NCBI GenBank assembly: GCA_038237515.1
Contig: JBBRYP010000030.1
Span: forward strand, 1-43,691
DNA length: 43,691 nt
Reading direction: 5' to 3'
Origin: JBBQDZ01 sp038237515
GTDB taxonomy: Bacteria; Actinomycetota; Thermoleophilia; Gaiellales; Gaiellaceae
The notes beneath the pieces were generated by a model. That model ran no database searches, was not told the origin of the DNA, and was given only the letters and a program-made list of their open reading frames with translations. The position numbers were made by a program, and so were the translations under genes. This document shows, piece after piece, positions 1-8,014 of this stretch. The first letter of the stretch is position 1. The number at the start of each line of letters is the position of its first letter.

Positions 1-1
1 C

Positions 2-127
2 CGCCTCGACGAGCGCTCCTACCCCAAAGGCATCAAAATCAGCGACACCGAACTCGCCGCCGTCCAGATCACCGGCGACCCCTTCCACCCCGAATGGAAC
101 TACACCATCAAACCGCGCGGTCATTGA
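2..127 (+). mobile_element. C-terminal fragment of an ISAzo13-family transposase
   Basis: The open frame enters from the left edge and stops with TGA at 125-127. The 41 residues read like the conserved end of ISAzo13-type transposases, with a Y-P-x-G-I-K-x-S-D block followed by F-H-P-E-W-N-Y-T-I. Only the tail is visible, so I cannot tell whether the full element is intact. It converges on the P-domain protein gene, whose stop is at 186. The assignment rests on recall of the family's C-terminal motif. The catalytic DDE residues would lie outside the window. Confidence 0.72.
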
Positions 128-175
128 CGCGCGGGCCCTAAAGGCCCGATCGGGCGCCGACGTGCGAGTTTCGAG

Positions 176-192
176 GCGCTAGGTCCTAGCGC
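176..192 (-). terminator. Short perfect palindrome over the stop of the P-domain gene
   Basis: Two 8-base arms (176-183 and 185-192) are perfectly complementary around one base, and the TAG stop of the minus-strand gene (188-186) lies inside. It closes the C25/PqqD operon and faces the transposase fragment. There is no T-tract, so termination is only inferred from position. Confidence 0.3.
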
Positions 193-1124
193 GCCGCTGC
201 GTTCGCGACCCAGCTACGAGCGCCGCGGACGGATATGACCTGGAGCCGGTACGTGATCCGCGAGCGGTGCCCCGCACGCGTATCGACGAGGCCGTAGCTC
301 GCTCCCCGGGTCGTCCCGCTCCGCTTGGCGGCGATCAGCCTGCGGTTGACCTTGATCTGCTTCCCCGAGGCCGACCGGTACACGTTGAAGCCGAGTGCGT
401 CCGTCTCCGCCGCCGTTCGCCAACGCAGCCGTACGCCGCCTGCACCGCGGTACGCGGTGAAGCTCCTGAGCGTGACGGCGGTCGGGCCGGTGATGTCCAC
501 CGACCAGCTGACGATGCTCCCGCCGACGTTCGCGAGACTGCAGTCGTCGATCGCGTAGAGCTTCCAGTTGCCGTACGCCGCACTGCCGTTGAACGCCGAG
601 AGCGCCGAGCCGTAAGGGCCCGCCGGCGCGGGCGCGGGGAAGTTCGACGGGTTCGACTGGTTGTCGCAGTCGGCATCCGTCGCGCCGGTGGGTTTGTACG
701 TGCCGCTCTTCAGCTGCGTATTGTCCGGGATCGTCGGGCCCGTGTCGTCGAAGACAAGCGTGTCGGGGCTCAAAGCGTTGCCGTTGTCGCCCCCCACGTT
801 TGCCATCAGCAGCACCTTGGCGGAGGCGGACGGGTTCACGAGCAGCAGCTGAACGTCGTCAGGCCACTGGGCGTCGAGCTTGACGGTGGCGGACACCCGG
901 CCGACGGTCGTGACACCCGAGGCAACGTTGATCGTCAGCGGATACGGCGTCGCCGTGCTGGGCGTCCCCGTCACTGCGCCGCTGTTGTTGCAGCAGTCGG
1001 CGAGCGTCGCCCCGCCACCTGCGAACGTGGTGTTCGGCGCGGCGTGGCCGGCGCCGCCCAGGAGCGGCAGGGCGGCAGCCACGGCGGCGAGCGCGAGCAA
1101 ACGGATCGAGGTCGACCCACTCAC
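186..1124 (-). CDS. Exported P-domain (proprotein convertase P/Homo B-like) protein with C-terminal FnIII-like domain
   Basis: The protein is 312 aa and starts at GTG 1124, which overlaps the TGA of the upstream C25 peptidase (1123-1121), so the two are probably translationally coupled. The much longer upstream reading frame is antisense to nothing useful and only shadows the peptidase gene. Residues 1-25 form a signal peptide with an Ala/Leu-rich core. The middle (about 30-210) ends in W-K-L-Y-A-I-D-D and G-G-S-I-V-S-W-S-V-D-I, the typical end of a P-domain beta sandwich. Residues about 215-312 are FnIII-like, with L-R-W-R-T-A-A-E-T-D and G-F-N-V-Y-R-S. A related tail occurs in the lamin-tail protein at 7056-7949. 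I infer a cell-surface or secreted product, perhaps a client of the adjacent peptidase. Confidence 0.75.
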   Translation of the reverse strand: MSGSTSIRLLALAAVAAALPLLGGAGHAAPNTTFAGGGATLADCCNNSGAVTGTPSTATPYPLTINVASGVTTVGRVSATVKLDAQWPDDVQLLLVNPSASAKVLLMANVGGDNGNALSPDTLVFDDTGPTIPDNTQLKSGTYKPTGATDADCDNQSNPSNFPAPAPAGPYGSALSAFNGSAAYGNWKLYAIDDCSLANVGGSIVSWSVDITGPTAVTLRSFTAYRGAGGVRLRWRTAAETDALGFNVYRSASGKQIKVNRRLIAAKRSGTTRGASYGLVDTRAGHRSRITYRLQVISVRGARSWVANAAAR

Positions 1125-3319
1125 TGGATGTTGAGCCTCATCGTCGGATCGCCGAGCAGCGCCCACGTGTGCAGCACGTCGATGTCGCTGATCGAGTTCT
1201 TCGCGTCCAGCATCGCGTCGCCCAGCCTTCTGCGCTGCGTTGCCGGAGGAACCGGAGCCGCGAACAGCTCGTTCGTCGCCACCTTCGCCGCGTTCACCTG
1301 GTCGAAGGGAACGGTGTCGCCGGTCGACGCCCAGACGGCGACGGCGCCGCCGGAGGCGGCCAGGAGCGACTCGCCCAGCTGGTTGCCGTTCGGGTCGACG
1401 AAGTACCCGGTCTGGCACGTCATCATCATGAAGAGGGAGAGAGCGTTCGAGTTCGTGAGACCGGGAGCGTCGGCCTTCACGAGCAGGTTGCCGTTCCAGG
1501 CGCCGAAGGAGCCGTGGCCGAACCAGTTCACGAGCACGGGGCCGGTGTTGATCGCGTTCACGACGCTCGTGTGCGTCGTCGCGTCGGACGAGCAGGTCGA
1601 CGGAGGCGGCGTTCCCGGACACGACGGGCGGTTGATCGTCGTCGAGGTGACGCCGTTCGGATCGAGGCTCGTGGTCTTGAGGTCGGTGCTGAACAGATCG
1701 AAGCGATAGTCGCCGCGATCGAAGTTGTCGGCCACGAGCGTGGCCGTCCGCGCCCTGGGCGCGGTCGCCGAGTAGTTGACGATCTTGGACACGAGCGCAT
1801 TCGCCTCCGTGTCGGTACGGACGGGGAGTCGGCCCACGGCGAGCTCGGGCTTGCCGTCGCCGTTGAAGTCGGCGAGCGCGTCGTCCGAGGGCGCCTCGCT
1901 GAAGGTCGCGTCCCAGAAGGTCGTGGGGATCAGGTCGTTGCTCGCGGAGCTGAAGTACCCGCGGGGGTCGTACGTCGCGTCGCCAGCGAGCAGGACGTAC
2001 TTCGGCGTCGCGTTCGCGCTGCCCGTCCAGTTGCTCTTGGCGTATTGGAGGAAGCTCGTGATTGCCGCGGGGCCTTTCGCACCGAGCGGGGTGCCGAACT
2101 CGTCGTAGACGTCCTGCACGTCGACGACCTTCACCGCGAGGCCGTCGTTCTGGCGCGCCTGCACGAGCGGCTGCACGTCCGTCAGGAGGTTCCTGGTCGC
2201 GTCCTTGTAGGCGATCACGATCAGATCCGCCTGCTGCGGGGTCTTGAGCGTCGAGGGAACGTCGGCGACGACCTGGTTGGGAGCCAGAACCGCCGGGTCG
2301 GCGAAGGCGTAGAGCCGTGTCGCGCCCTGCGGCACCGTCGCGCTGATCTTGAAGGTGGTGCCGCTCGTCGCGATCGTCCCGAAGAGCTCCCTCGGGCTCG
2401 GCGGGTTGGACAGGTCGAGGAGCCGGATGCCGTTGCTCGTGAAGCCGCCGACGGTGACGACCTGCCCGCCTGTGACCGGGAAGCTCAACGCGTTGCTGTC
2501 AGCGAGGTACGAGTGCTTGTACGTCAGGCGGTAGGCGTCGGTCGTGACGAAGTCGCTGCCCGGCCCCACCTCGGTGAGCGTGACCGTGTTGTTCGCGTTC
2601 GCCGTCAGCGTGTTCGCCGGGATCGAGATGTCCCCGGACCCGGCACCCATCCCGCTCCACGTGATCGAGCCGAGAGTTCCGCTGCCGTTGACCGAGACCT
2701 GGATCGTGCGCGAGTTGCCCGACTGCCCGTAGAGGTCGAGGTGGAGCACGGCCGACTGGGCGGCGTCCACGTTCCCGAGCGCGATCTGTCTGGTGAGCGG
2801 CCCGCCGCTGAAGACCGCGTCGCCGAAGATGTTGTTCCCGAAGACGGCACCGCGGGTGGCGGCGGCACGGCTGAGCACCGCCGCGTAGTACTGCTTCCTG
2901 TCGACGGTGTCGAGCACGGCGTCGAAGCTGCCGCTGACCGCCCCAGGCACCGCGCGAGCTCGTGCGAAGGACACCGGCGTACCCTCCGTCGCGCCGGCAG
3001 AGAGCCAATAGGTGCGGGTATCGGTGTAGAGGGTGTCCAAGGAAAGCCCGTAGAACTCGAGCAAGCCGTTCCGGAGCTCGTAGGGGATTTCCTGGCCGTC
3101 CATCGTCAGGTGAATCAGGTTCGGGTTCGAGGGTGTCACGAACCCGGCCGCCTCGAGCGCCGTCAACGAGACGCGGTACCAGCCGTCGCGGTTGACCAGA
3201 ATCTTCACCGTCGGCGAGACTGCCGTCAGTGCCGATCGCGGCCCGGCCGACGCACGCGCCGCGACGAGCGCAACCGCAACGAGGAGCGCAGGAATGCCGA
3301 AAACGAAAAGCCGCCGCAT
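1121..3319 (-). CDS. Gingipain-type C25 cysteine peptidase, exported
   Basis: The protein is 732 aa, starting at ATG 3319, where an N-terminal signal peptide begins (MRRLFVF, then a hydrophobic run to about residue 25). The frame stays open upstream but has no sensible start there. An N-terminal region of about 330 aa recalls PorU/gingipain prodomains, with G-W-Y-R-V-S-L and G-L-L-E-F-Y-G. The caspase-like C25 domain follows. Its His is about residue 602 in N-W-F-G-H-G-S and its Cys about residue 635 in M-M-T-C-Q-T-G-Y-F. A D-F-N-G-D-G-K-P-E-L-A-V-G-R stretch sits in the catalytic domain. The HprK-like gene ends 26 bp upstream and the P-domain gene overlaps the 3' end. The family includes gingipains and the PorU sortase of type IX secretion. 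The function here is inferred to be processing or anchoring of exported proteins. Confidence 0.85.
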   Translation of the reverse strand: MRRLFVFGIPALLVAVALVAARASAGPRSALTAVSPTVKILVNRDGWYRVSLTALEAAGFVTPSNPNLIHLTMDGQEIPYELRNGLLEFYGLSLDTLYTDTRTYWLSAGATEGTPVSFARARAVPGAVSGSFDAVLDTVDRKQYYAAVLSRAAATRGAVFGNNIFGDAVFSGGPLTRQIALGNVDAAQSAVLHLDLYGQSGNSRTIQVSVNGSGTLGSITWSGMGAGSGDISIPANTLTANANNTVTLTEVGPGSDFVTTDAYRLTYKHSYLADSNALSFPVTGGQVVTVGGFTSNGIRLLDLSNPPSPRELFGTIATSGTTFKISATVPQGATRLYAFADPAVLAPNQVVADVPSTLKTPQQADLIVIAYKDATRNLLTDVQPLVQARQNDGLAVKVVDVQDVYDEFGTPLGAKGPAAITSFLQYAKSNWTGSANATPKYVLLAGDATYDPRGYFSSASNDLIPTTFWDATFSEAPSDDALADFNGDGKPELAVGRLPVRTDTEANALVSKIVNYSATAPRARTATLVADNFDRGDYRFDLFSTDLKTTSLDPNGVTSTTINRPSCPGTPPPSTCSSDATTHTSVVNAINTGPVLVNWFGHGSFGAWNGNLLVKADAPGLTNSNALSLFMMMTCQTGYFVDPNGNQLGESLLAASGGAVAVWASTGDTVPFDQVNAAKVATNELFAAPVPPATQRRRLGDAMLDAKNSISDIDVLHTWALLGDPTMRLNIQ

Positions 3320-3345
3320 GTCTCGGACGGTAGCACCGAAATCGA

Positions 3346-4173
3346 TCAGTTGCGACCCCTCCCGGGGCGCGCGGACTCGAGCTGCGCGAGGATCAGCGTC
3401 GCCGTCTCGTCGGCCTCGCCGCGAGCACCTTGCAGGGCAGGCGCTGCGAGCACGACGGACTCGAGGCGCCGGAACGTCTGCTCGGGATGCCGCTCTGCGG
3501 ACGTCGCGTGCCGCAGGAGCTCCAGGACCGCCTCTCCGGGTGTCAGGGTGCGCGGCCGCCAGTGTCGCTTCGGGCCGGCGTACGAGGTGAAGACGACGAG
3601 GCCGACCGGGCAAGGCTCCGTCCCCTGGACGCCTCCGAACGCCTCAACGGGCTGCTGGAGGGGGCGCGGATGCGGGGGCCGCGCGATCGAGAGAGGCTTT
3701 GGAAAGGGATGGACGCGACCACGGCCGTCGATCGGGGCGTACTCGTCCGAGAGGTAGGTGGCCCCGGCCCTGGTGAGAGCGGCTGTCAGCGTCGATTTGC
3801 CGGCGGCGGGCACCCCTGGGAGCACGATCGCCCGCCCGTCCCTCGCCACCGCCCCGGCATGGACGAAAGCTCGCTGGGGAGAGCGCTCCGCCACGTGGAA
3901 GCGGACTCCCGCCTCGAAGAGGAAGAGGGCCTCCTCAAGATCGGCCGCGAGGAGCTCCCTCCGACCGCCGGCCAGAACGAAACCGCTCTCCGTCGGTCGC
4001 AGCGAGTACGTCCGCGACGGACGCCCCGTGTCCGTGGCGCGCCATGGCCGAGGCAGGCGGTCGCCCATCGCCCGCAGAAGCTCGGGCTCGGTCGCCTGCA
4101 GCTGGATTCGAACGCCGTAGGACGCGACGCTCTGCGCGCATGGCGAAGCGACGGGGCTCCCGTCGCTTCGCAA
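3346..4173 (-). CDS. HprK-like P-loop kinase / ATPase of PqqD-type loci
   Basis: About 275 aa from TTG 4173. No good ribosome site is visible and the first codons lie inside a 13-bp hairpin (4143-4171), so the true start could be further in, but conserved-looking sequence (S-Y-G-V-R-I) begins near residue 18. A P-loop, P-G-V-P-A-A-G-K-S-T, occupies about residues 119-128, preceded by H-A-G-A-V-A and followed by L-S-D-E-Y-A-P-I. This matches the HPr kinase C-terminal fold used by HprK-related proteins in PqqD, lasso-peptide and exosortase loci. It is shorter than true HPr kinase and no HPr gene is nearby. It lies 29 bp after the PqqD gene and 26 bp before a C25 peptidase. A role as a kinase acting on the neighbouring peptide is inference. 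Confidence 0.75.
   Translation of the reverse strand: MRSDGSPVASPCAQSVASYGVRIQLQATEPELLRAMGDRLPRPWRATDTGRPSRTYSLRPTESGFVLAGGRRELLAADLEEALFLFEAGVRFHVAERSPQRAFVHAGAVARDGRAIVLPGVPAAGKSTLTAALTRAGATYLSDEYAPIDGRGRVHPFPKPLSIARPPHPRPLQQPVEAFGGVQGTEPCPVGLVVFTSYAGPKRHWRPRTLTPGEAVLELLRHATSAERHPEQTFRRLESVVLAAPALQGARGEADETATLILAQLESARPGRGRN
4143..4171 (-). terminator. 13-bp perfect stem-loop between PqqD and HprK-like genes
   Basis: Arms 4143-4155 and 4159-4171 pair perfectly around a 3-base loop. On the minus strand it begins 32 bases after the PqqD stop and sits on the first codons of the kinase frame. A short A-run follows on the plus side, not a U-run in the transcribed direction. It may be an attenuator, an mRNA-stability element giving more of the upstream peptide gene, or a block on the kinase ribosome site. 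Confidence 0.5.
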
Positions 4174-4202
4174 AGTGCGCTAGGGGGTCGGGCGGACGGA
4201 GC

Positions 4203-4682
4203 CTAGGGCTGGCAGAGCCCGCTCACGCAGTTCGGGCACGAGGGCTGGTTGGTCGCGCAGAAGGCGCTGTTCGGGCAGCTGATCGATCCACAAGTGGCGG
4301 CACTTGCGCTCGGCACCCCGAGGGACAGCACCGAGGGGACGCCGATCACGGCAGCGGCCACGCCGACGCGACGTACGAGCTGAGCCCGCGACAGACCCGG
4401 GCCGGGCCGAACGACCGGCGATTCCAGGAGCGAGAGCGTGCTGAGCTGGTCGAGGGCGAACCACACAACGTCCTCGTCGACCGGAGTCGCGAACTCGCGT
4501 GCGAGGCGGTAGCTGATCTCCTTGGGGCTCGTCTCCCCGTCGCAGTGACGCCAGACCGCAGCAGCCGTCTGGTTCAGGCAATGCGCCTCGTGGCGTTCGA
4601 GGTTGTAGACGAGCAGTTCGTCAGGCAGCTCACGGACGACGATCCCGTCCTTACGTGCCTGCGGAAGACCGGTGCTGCTCAA
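4203..4682 (-). CDS. PqqD-domain (RRE) protein fused to an export signal and a six-cysteine C-terminal peptide
   Basis: The start is TTG 4682 because a strong Shine-Dalgarno (AAAGGAGG) lies 6 bases before it. The ATG at 4718 would put that site inside the gene. The protein is 159 aa. Residues about 12-88 are a PqqD-like RRE fold (I-V-V-R-E-L-P-D-E-L-L-V-Y-N-L, then L-N-x-T-A-A-A-V-W). A second targeting module follows: Ser-Arg at 98-99, Arg-Arg at 104-105, a hydrophobic run to 122 and an A-S-A site at 126-128. Cleavage there would release 31 residues (129-159) with Cys at 131, 136, 142, 149, 152 and 157. The gene leads the operon with the kinase and a C25 peptidase. The architecture suggests a RiPP-like precursor carrying its own recognition domain. 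No maturase such as a radical SAM enzyme is in the window. Confidence 0.82.
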   Translation of the reverse strand: MSSTGLPQARKDGIVVRELPDELLVYNLERHEAHCLNQTAAAVWRHCDGETSPKEISYRLAREFATPVDEDVVWFALDQLSTLSLLESPVVRPGPGLSRAQLVRRVGVAAAVIGVPSVLSLGVPSASAATCGSISCPNSAFCATNQPSCPNCVSGLCQP

Positions 4683-4903
4683 GGTGTTCCTCCTTTCGTC
4701 GTCCGAGCCGAAAACCATAGAAAACAGACTAACGCACTGACGCGACGTGCGCTAGCCGTCCATCCTGACCCTCGTACCTGCTACGTCCAGCCAAACACAG
4801 CGCACGAGCCCTCATACGGGGGATTCTCTGCATTCGGTTCACTGCCGACGCGACAGTTCCTGCTCGGGGGTCGAAAACGAAATCCGGGCGCGGGCCGCAG
4901 TCG
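4683..4903 (-). promoter_or_regulatory. Promoter region of the PqqD operon with operator-like inverted repeat
   Basis: This 221-bp gap separates the first C25 gene from the PqqD gene and is the natural place for a promoter. A 9-bp inverted repeat with one mismatch (4729-4737 and 4747-4755, 9-base spacer) overlaps a possible -10 (TAGTCT on the minus strand). The right arm, GTGCGCTAG, recurs at 4175-4183 before the kinase gene. I see no convincing -35 box. Confidence 0.4.
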
Positions 4904-6994
4904 TCAATGCAGTCGCGTGGTGGGATCGCCGAAGAGGACCCACGTGTGCCGTACGTCGATGTCCCGGATCACCGACTTCCCGTTGATCATCGCGTCGCCC
5001 AGGGTCATGTTCGGGTTGCTGAGCAGGACCTTCACGGCCTGCTGGTCGGCGATCACCTGATCCGTCGGGACCGTTTCCCCCGAGGATGACCAGGTCGCAA
5101 TCGCTCCCCCGTTCGGAGCGAGGAGGAGAGATTCGCCGAGGCTCTTCGCGACCGGGTCGACGAAGTAGCCGTTCAGGCAGGTCATCATCAGGTAGAGCGA
5201 AAGCGAGTTCCCATTCGTCAGCGAATCCGCGTCCGTCTGCTTGAGGATGCTGCCGCTCGTCCAGATCGGGATCGCCCCGTGACCGTAGAAGTTGACGATC
5301 GAGGGGCCCTGACTGAGCGCGGCGAGCAGCCGGCCCCGCACAGCCGCGTCGGTGGGGCCCTGGCCTCGGAAGACCGAGCTGACGGCGACGCCCTGGGGGA
5401 TCAGCCCCGCGAGCTGGCGGCTCTGCGCCTCGAAGTCGTAGTCGATGTTCTTGTCGGCGACGAGCAGGACGCTCCGCGGCCTCGTCGCCTGGTCGTATCG
5501 CACGAGCTTCGCGACGACCGCGCTCGCCTCCGCCAGTGTCCGGACCGGCAGCCTTCCGACTGCCATCTCGGGCACGGCATCGCCGTTGAAGTCGGCGAGG
5601 GAATCGTCCGAGGGCGACTCGAGGTACTGCGTGTCGACGTACGTGCTCGGGACGAAGTCGAAGCTCCCGTGCCCGGTGAGGCCCCGTGGGTCGTTGCTCG
5701 CGTCCCCCACGAGGAGCACGTAGCGGGGCGCCTTCGTCCAGTGATCCCGCGTCCAGAGGAGGAAGTCCTTGAGGGCCTGCGGGTCCTTGGCGCCGTAGCT
5801 GAACTCGTCGTAGACGTCCTGGACGTCGGCGACCACGACCTTGAACCCTTCCTGCTGGCGCACGTCGACGAGGGGCTTCAATGCGGGGATGAAGTCCCGG
5901 TGCGAGATCACCAGGAGATCGGCCGCCTGAGTGGAGACATTCAGGCTGGATCGCACGTTTGCCTGGAGCTCGGGCGTCAGGGCCTTGAAGTTCGCGAACG
6001 CGTAGAGATGAGCGACCCCCGGGGGAACCTTGAACGTCACCGCATAGTTGCCGACGAAGCCACCACGCGTAGGAACGAGTTCCCGCGGACGATCGGGGCG
6101 CGTGACGTCGACGATCCGGTTGTTCTTCGTCGAGAAGCCCCCGATCGTCCTGGGCTTCGCAGCAGAGGTGGTGACGTCGAGGACGTCGCCGTCGGCCGCG
6201 AAAGCGTGCTGGTAGGTCAACTCGACCGATACCACGAGGCCGATGTCGATCTCGCCTCCGGTCGCGGCGAAAGTGACGATGTTGTCGCCCTCGTTGACCG
6301 CTCCCGCCGGCATCGCGAACGTCGCGCTCGCTCCTGTCTGCCCCTTGAACGTGATGTTGCCGAGGACGGCGCCGTTCCAGCTCACCTTCGCCACATGGTT
6401 GACGAGGGAGAAGCCCTGCACCGAGACGCGCACGGACGCCGGGGCGGACGCGTTCACGTGCGACGCGGGCACTTTTGCGGTGGCGGTGTCCCCGACGCCG
6501 AACGAGGGGCCGAAGAGGTTGGGCTTGTCGCCGTTCAGGATCGAAGCCAGGTAGAGCGTCCGCGGGGTGACGGTCGAGGTCGTGGAGAAGCTTCCGCTCG
6601 GTTGCCGGGCAGGAGCGCCTGCGTTCAGGACGGGAATCCGGAGGCCTTTCGCACTCCCAGAGGTCAGCCAGTAGACGCGGCTGTCGGTCGATGAGGTGTC
6701 CAGAGCGGTGCCGTAGAACTCGATCGCCCCGCGCGGGATGCGCATCGACACCTGCGAGCCGTCGACCCAGAGCTGGAGGTTCGCGGTCTTCTTCGGCACG
6801 GTGAACCCGGCCTTCTTGAGCGCAGCGAAGGAGACCCGGTACCAGCCCGTCTTCGCGACGAGGATCTTCATCGCCTTCCCGGCCGCGAGCGCGAACTGCT
6901 GTTTCTGCGCCGGCTGCGGGACCGCGCCGCCGCGCCCGAATGCAGGCACGGCCAGCACGAGCGCGAACAGGACAATCCCCGCAAACCGCTTCAT
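4904..6994 (-). CDS. Gingipain-type C25 cysteine peptidase, exported (paralogue)
   Basis: The protein is 696 aa from ATG 6994, where a clear signal peptide begins (M-K-R-F-A-G-I-V-L-F). A TTG at 7006 would add four residues. It is collinear with the 732-aa paralogue at 1121-3319: a prodomain with G-W-Y-R-V-S-F and A-I-E-F-Y-G, a Q-D-V-Y-D-E-F block, D-F-N-G-D-A-V-P-E-M-A-V-G-R, His about residue 572 in F-Y-G-H-G-A, and Cys about residue 606 in M-M-T-C-L-N-G-Y-F. Both catalytic residues are kept. The lamin-tail protein gene ends 61 bp upstream. Having two copies beside two proteins that share a C-terminal domain suggests each peptidase may have a partner, which is inference. Confidence 0.85.
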   Translation of the reverse strand: MKRFAGIVLFALVLAVPAFGRGGAVPQPAQKQQFALAAGKAMKILVAKTGWYRVSFAALKKAGFTVPKKTANLQLWVDGSQVSMRIPRGAIEFYGTALDTSSTDSRVYWLTSGSAKGLRIPVLNAGAPARQPSGSFSTTSTVTPRTLYLASILNGDKPNLFGPSFGVGDTATAKVPASHVNASAPASVRVSVQGFSLVNHVAKVSWNGAVLGNITFKGQTGASATFAMPAGAVNEGDNIVTFAATGGEIDIGLVVSVELTYQHAFAADGDVLDVTTSAAKPRTIGGFSTKNNRIVDVTRPDRPRELVPTRGGFVGNYAVTFKVPPGVAHLYAFANFKALTPELQANVRSSLNVSTQAADLLVISHRDFIPALKPLVDVRQQEGFKVVVADVQDVYDEFSYGAKDPQALKDFLLWTRDHWTKAPRYVLLVGDASNDPRGLTGHGSFDFVPSTYVDTQYLESPSDDSLADFNGDAVPEMAVGRLPVRTLAEASAVVAKLVRYDQATRPRSVLLVADKNIDYDFEAQSRQLAGLIPQGVAVSSVFRGQGPTDAAVRGRLLAALSQGPSIVNFYGHGAIPIWTSGSILKQTDADSLTNGNSLSLYLMMTCLNGYFVDPVAKSLGESLLLAPNGGAIATWSSSGETVPTDQVIADQQAVKVLLSNPNMTLGDAMINGKSVIRDIDVRHTWVLFGDPTTRLH

Positions 6995-7055
6995 TCCGAT
7001 AGCCAAGGTAGCAGCGATCCGCGAGATCCGGGCCGGGTCTCCGGACGTCCGCCTG

Positions 7056-7949
7056 TCAGGTCCAAGCAGATCCGAGCCAGATCCGTCGCCCGTCGAGCCC
7101 GACTGCCTGGAGAACGTATCGCTCGGCGCCAGCGGGGCGCGCGAGCGGCCCCTGCCACGCGTGGAAGCGAAGCCGACCCGAGCCGGGGAGCAGGACGGGA
7201 ATCAGCTTCGCGTCGAGCCGCAGGAGCCGGCCATCGTGTCCCCGGTAGACGTGGTAGCCGACGATCCCGTCCTCCATCGCCGTGCGCCAGTGAAGCGTCA
7301 GGATCGCGCCCGTGCGCGCGGCGACGAACGAGAGCAGGCGTACGGCACTCGGCGACGCGGTGTTCTGCGGCTGCGGCGCGGCGGCGTCGAAGTCGGCTCC
7401 GTTGTCGTTGGAATCCTGACGACCGCCCTGCTTGCGCTGCACGGAGTTCGCGTTCGACGGCGCAGCCGCGGCCGCCGCTCCCTCGAAGCAGGTGGCCGAG
7501 CCGTAGCCCACGAGATCGACGACCCCTGTCGGGCAGGCACCCGTGAGCGCCGCCGGGGACGCGACGAGCGCCACCTTGCCGGACGACGCTGCGAGCGCGA
7601 TCGTGCCGATCGCGTCCGGCGCGGGGAGCACCGCTCCGTTCGTCCCGCCGCTCGCCTCCTGGACCAGGAGGTGCTGGCGCGGGCCCAGTGAGACGTTCGG
7701 GAGCGGCGTCACCTGCCACGACGAGCCGCTTGCGGTCGCGTACTGGACGGTCCAGCCGTTGAGGTTGACCGGCGAGCTCGAGACGTTCAGCAACTCGACG
7801 AAGTCGTGGTCGTACGGCGCTCCGGCGTTGCCGCCGCCGCCGTAGATCTCGCTGAGGACGATCGTGGTGGAGCCGGCGCCGGCCGCGCCACCCGGAAGGG
7901 CTGCGAGGACGGCGAGCAAAGCAACGGTGACTGCGATTCGTATTGTCAT
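7056..7949 (-). CDS. Exported lamin-tail-domain (LTD) protein with C-terminal FnIII-like domain
   Basis: The protein is 297 aa from ATG 7949. Residues 1-25 are a signal peptide ending in A-A-G-A-G. Residues about 28-160 match the lamin tail domain: I-V-L-S-E-I-Y-G-G-G-G-N, F-V-E-L-L-N, L-N-G-W-T-V-Q-Y, then V-D-L-V-G-Y-G. A Q-R-K-Q-G-G-x-x-D-S-N-D-N-G-A-D-F segment typical of these proteins follows. The C-terminal 100 residues are FnIII-like (L-H-W-R-T-A-M-E-D, Y-H-V-Y-R-G) and resemble the tail of the P-domain protein. LTD domains in bacteria are often on secreted or surface proteins. It is divergent from the amidase at 8015, with a 65-bp gap that must hold both promoters. Confidence 0.78.
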   Translation of the reverse strand: MTIRIAVTVALLAVLAALPGGAAGAGSTTIVLSEIYGGGGNAGAPYDHDFVELLNVSSSPVNLNGWTVQYATASGSSWQVTPLPNVSLGPRQHLLVQEASGGTNGAVLPAPDAIGTIALAASSGKVALVASPAALTGACPTGVVDLVGYGSATCFEGAAAAAAPSNANSVQRKQGGRQDSNDNGADFDAAAPQPQNTASPSAVRLLSFVAARTGAILTLHWRTAMEDGIVGYHVYRGHDGRLLRLDAKLIPVLLPGSGRLRFHAWQGPLARPAGAERYVLQAVGLDGRRIWLGSAWT

Positions 7950-8014
7950 GCAGCCGAGGGTAGGGCGACAATGAAGGCGCCGAAAGTCGCTCTTGTGGAC
8001 ATCGGCGAAAGCGG

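Noticed and set aside
1125..1622. N-terminal extension of the P-domain protein
   Set aside because: It overlaps the peptidase gene and reads as Arg-rich shadow, while GTG 1124 overlaps the peptidase stop and begins a signal peptide.
1169..3757. 862-codon plus-strand open frame opposite the C25 peptidase
   Set aside because: Antisense shadow. The peptidase on the other strand has intact catalytic motifs.
3346..4682. Lasso-peptide cluster
   Set aside because: PqqD and HprK-like proteins occur in such clusters, but no asparagine-synthetase-like cyclase, transglutaminase-like protease or typical precursor is present.
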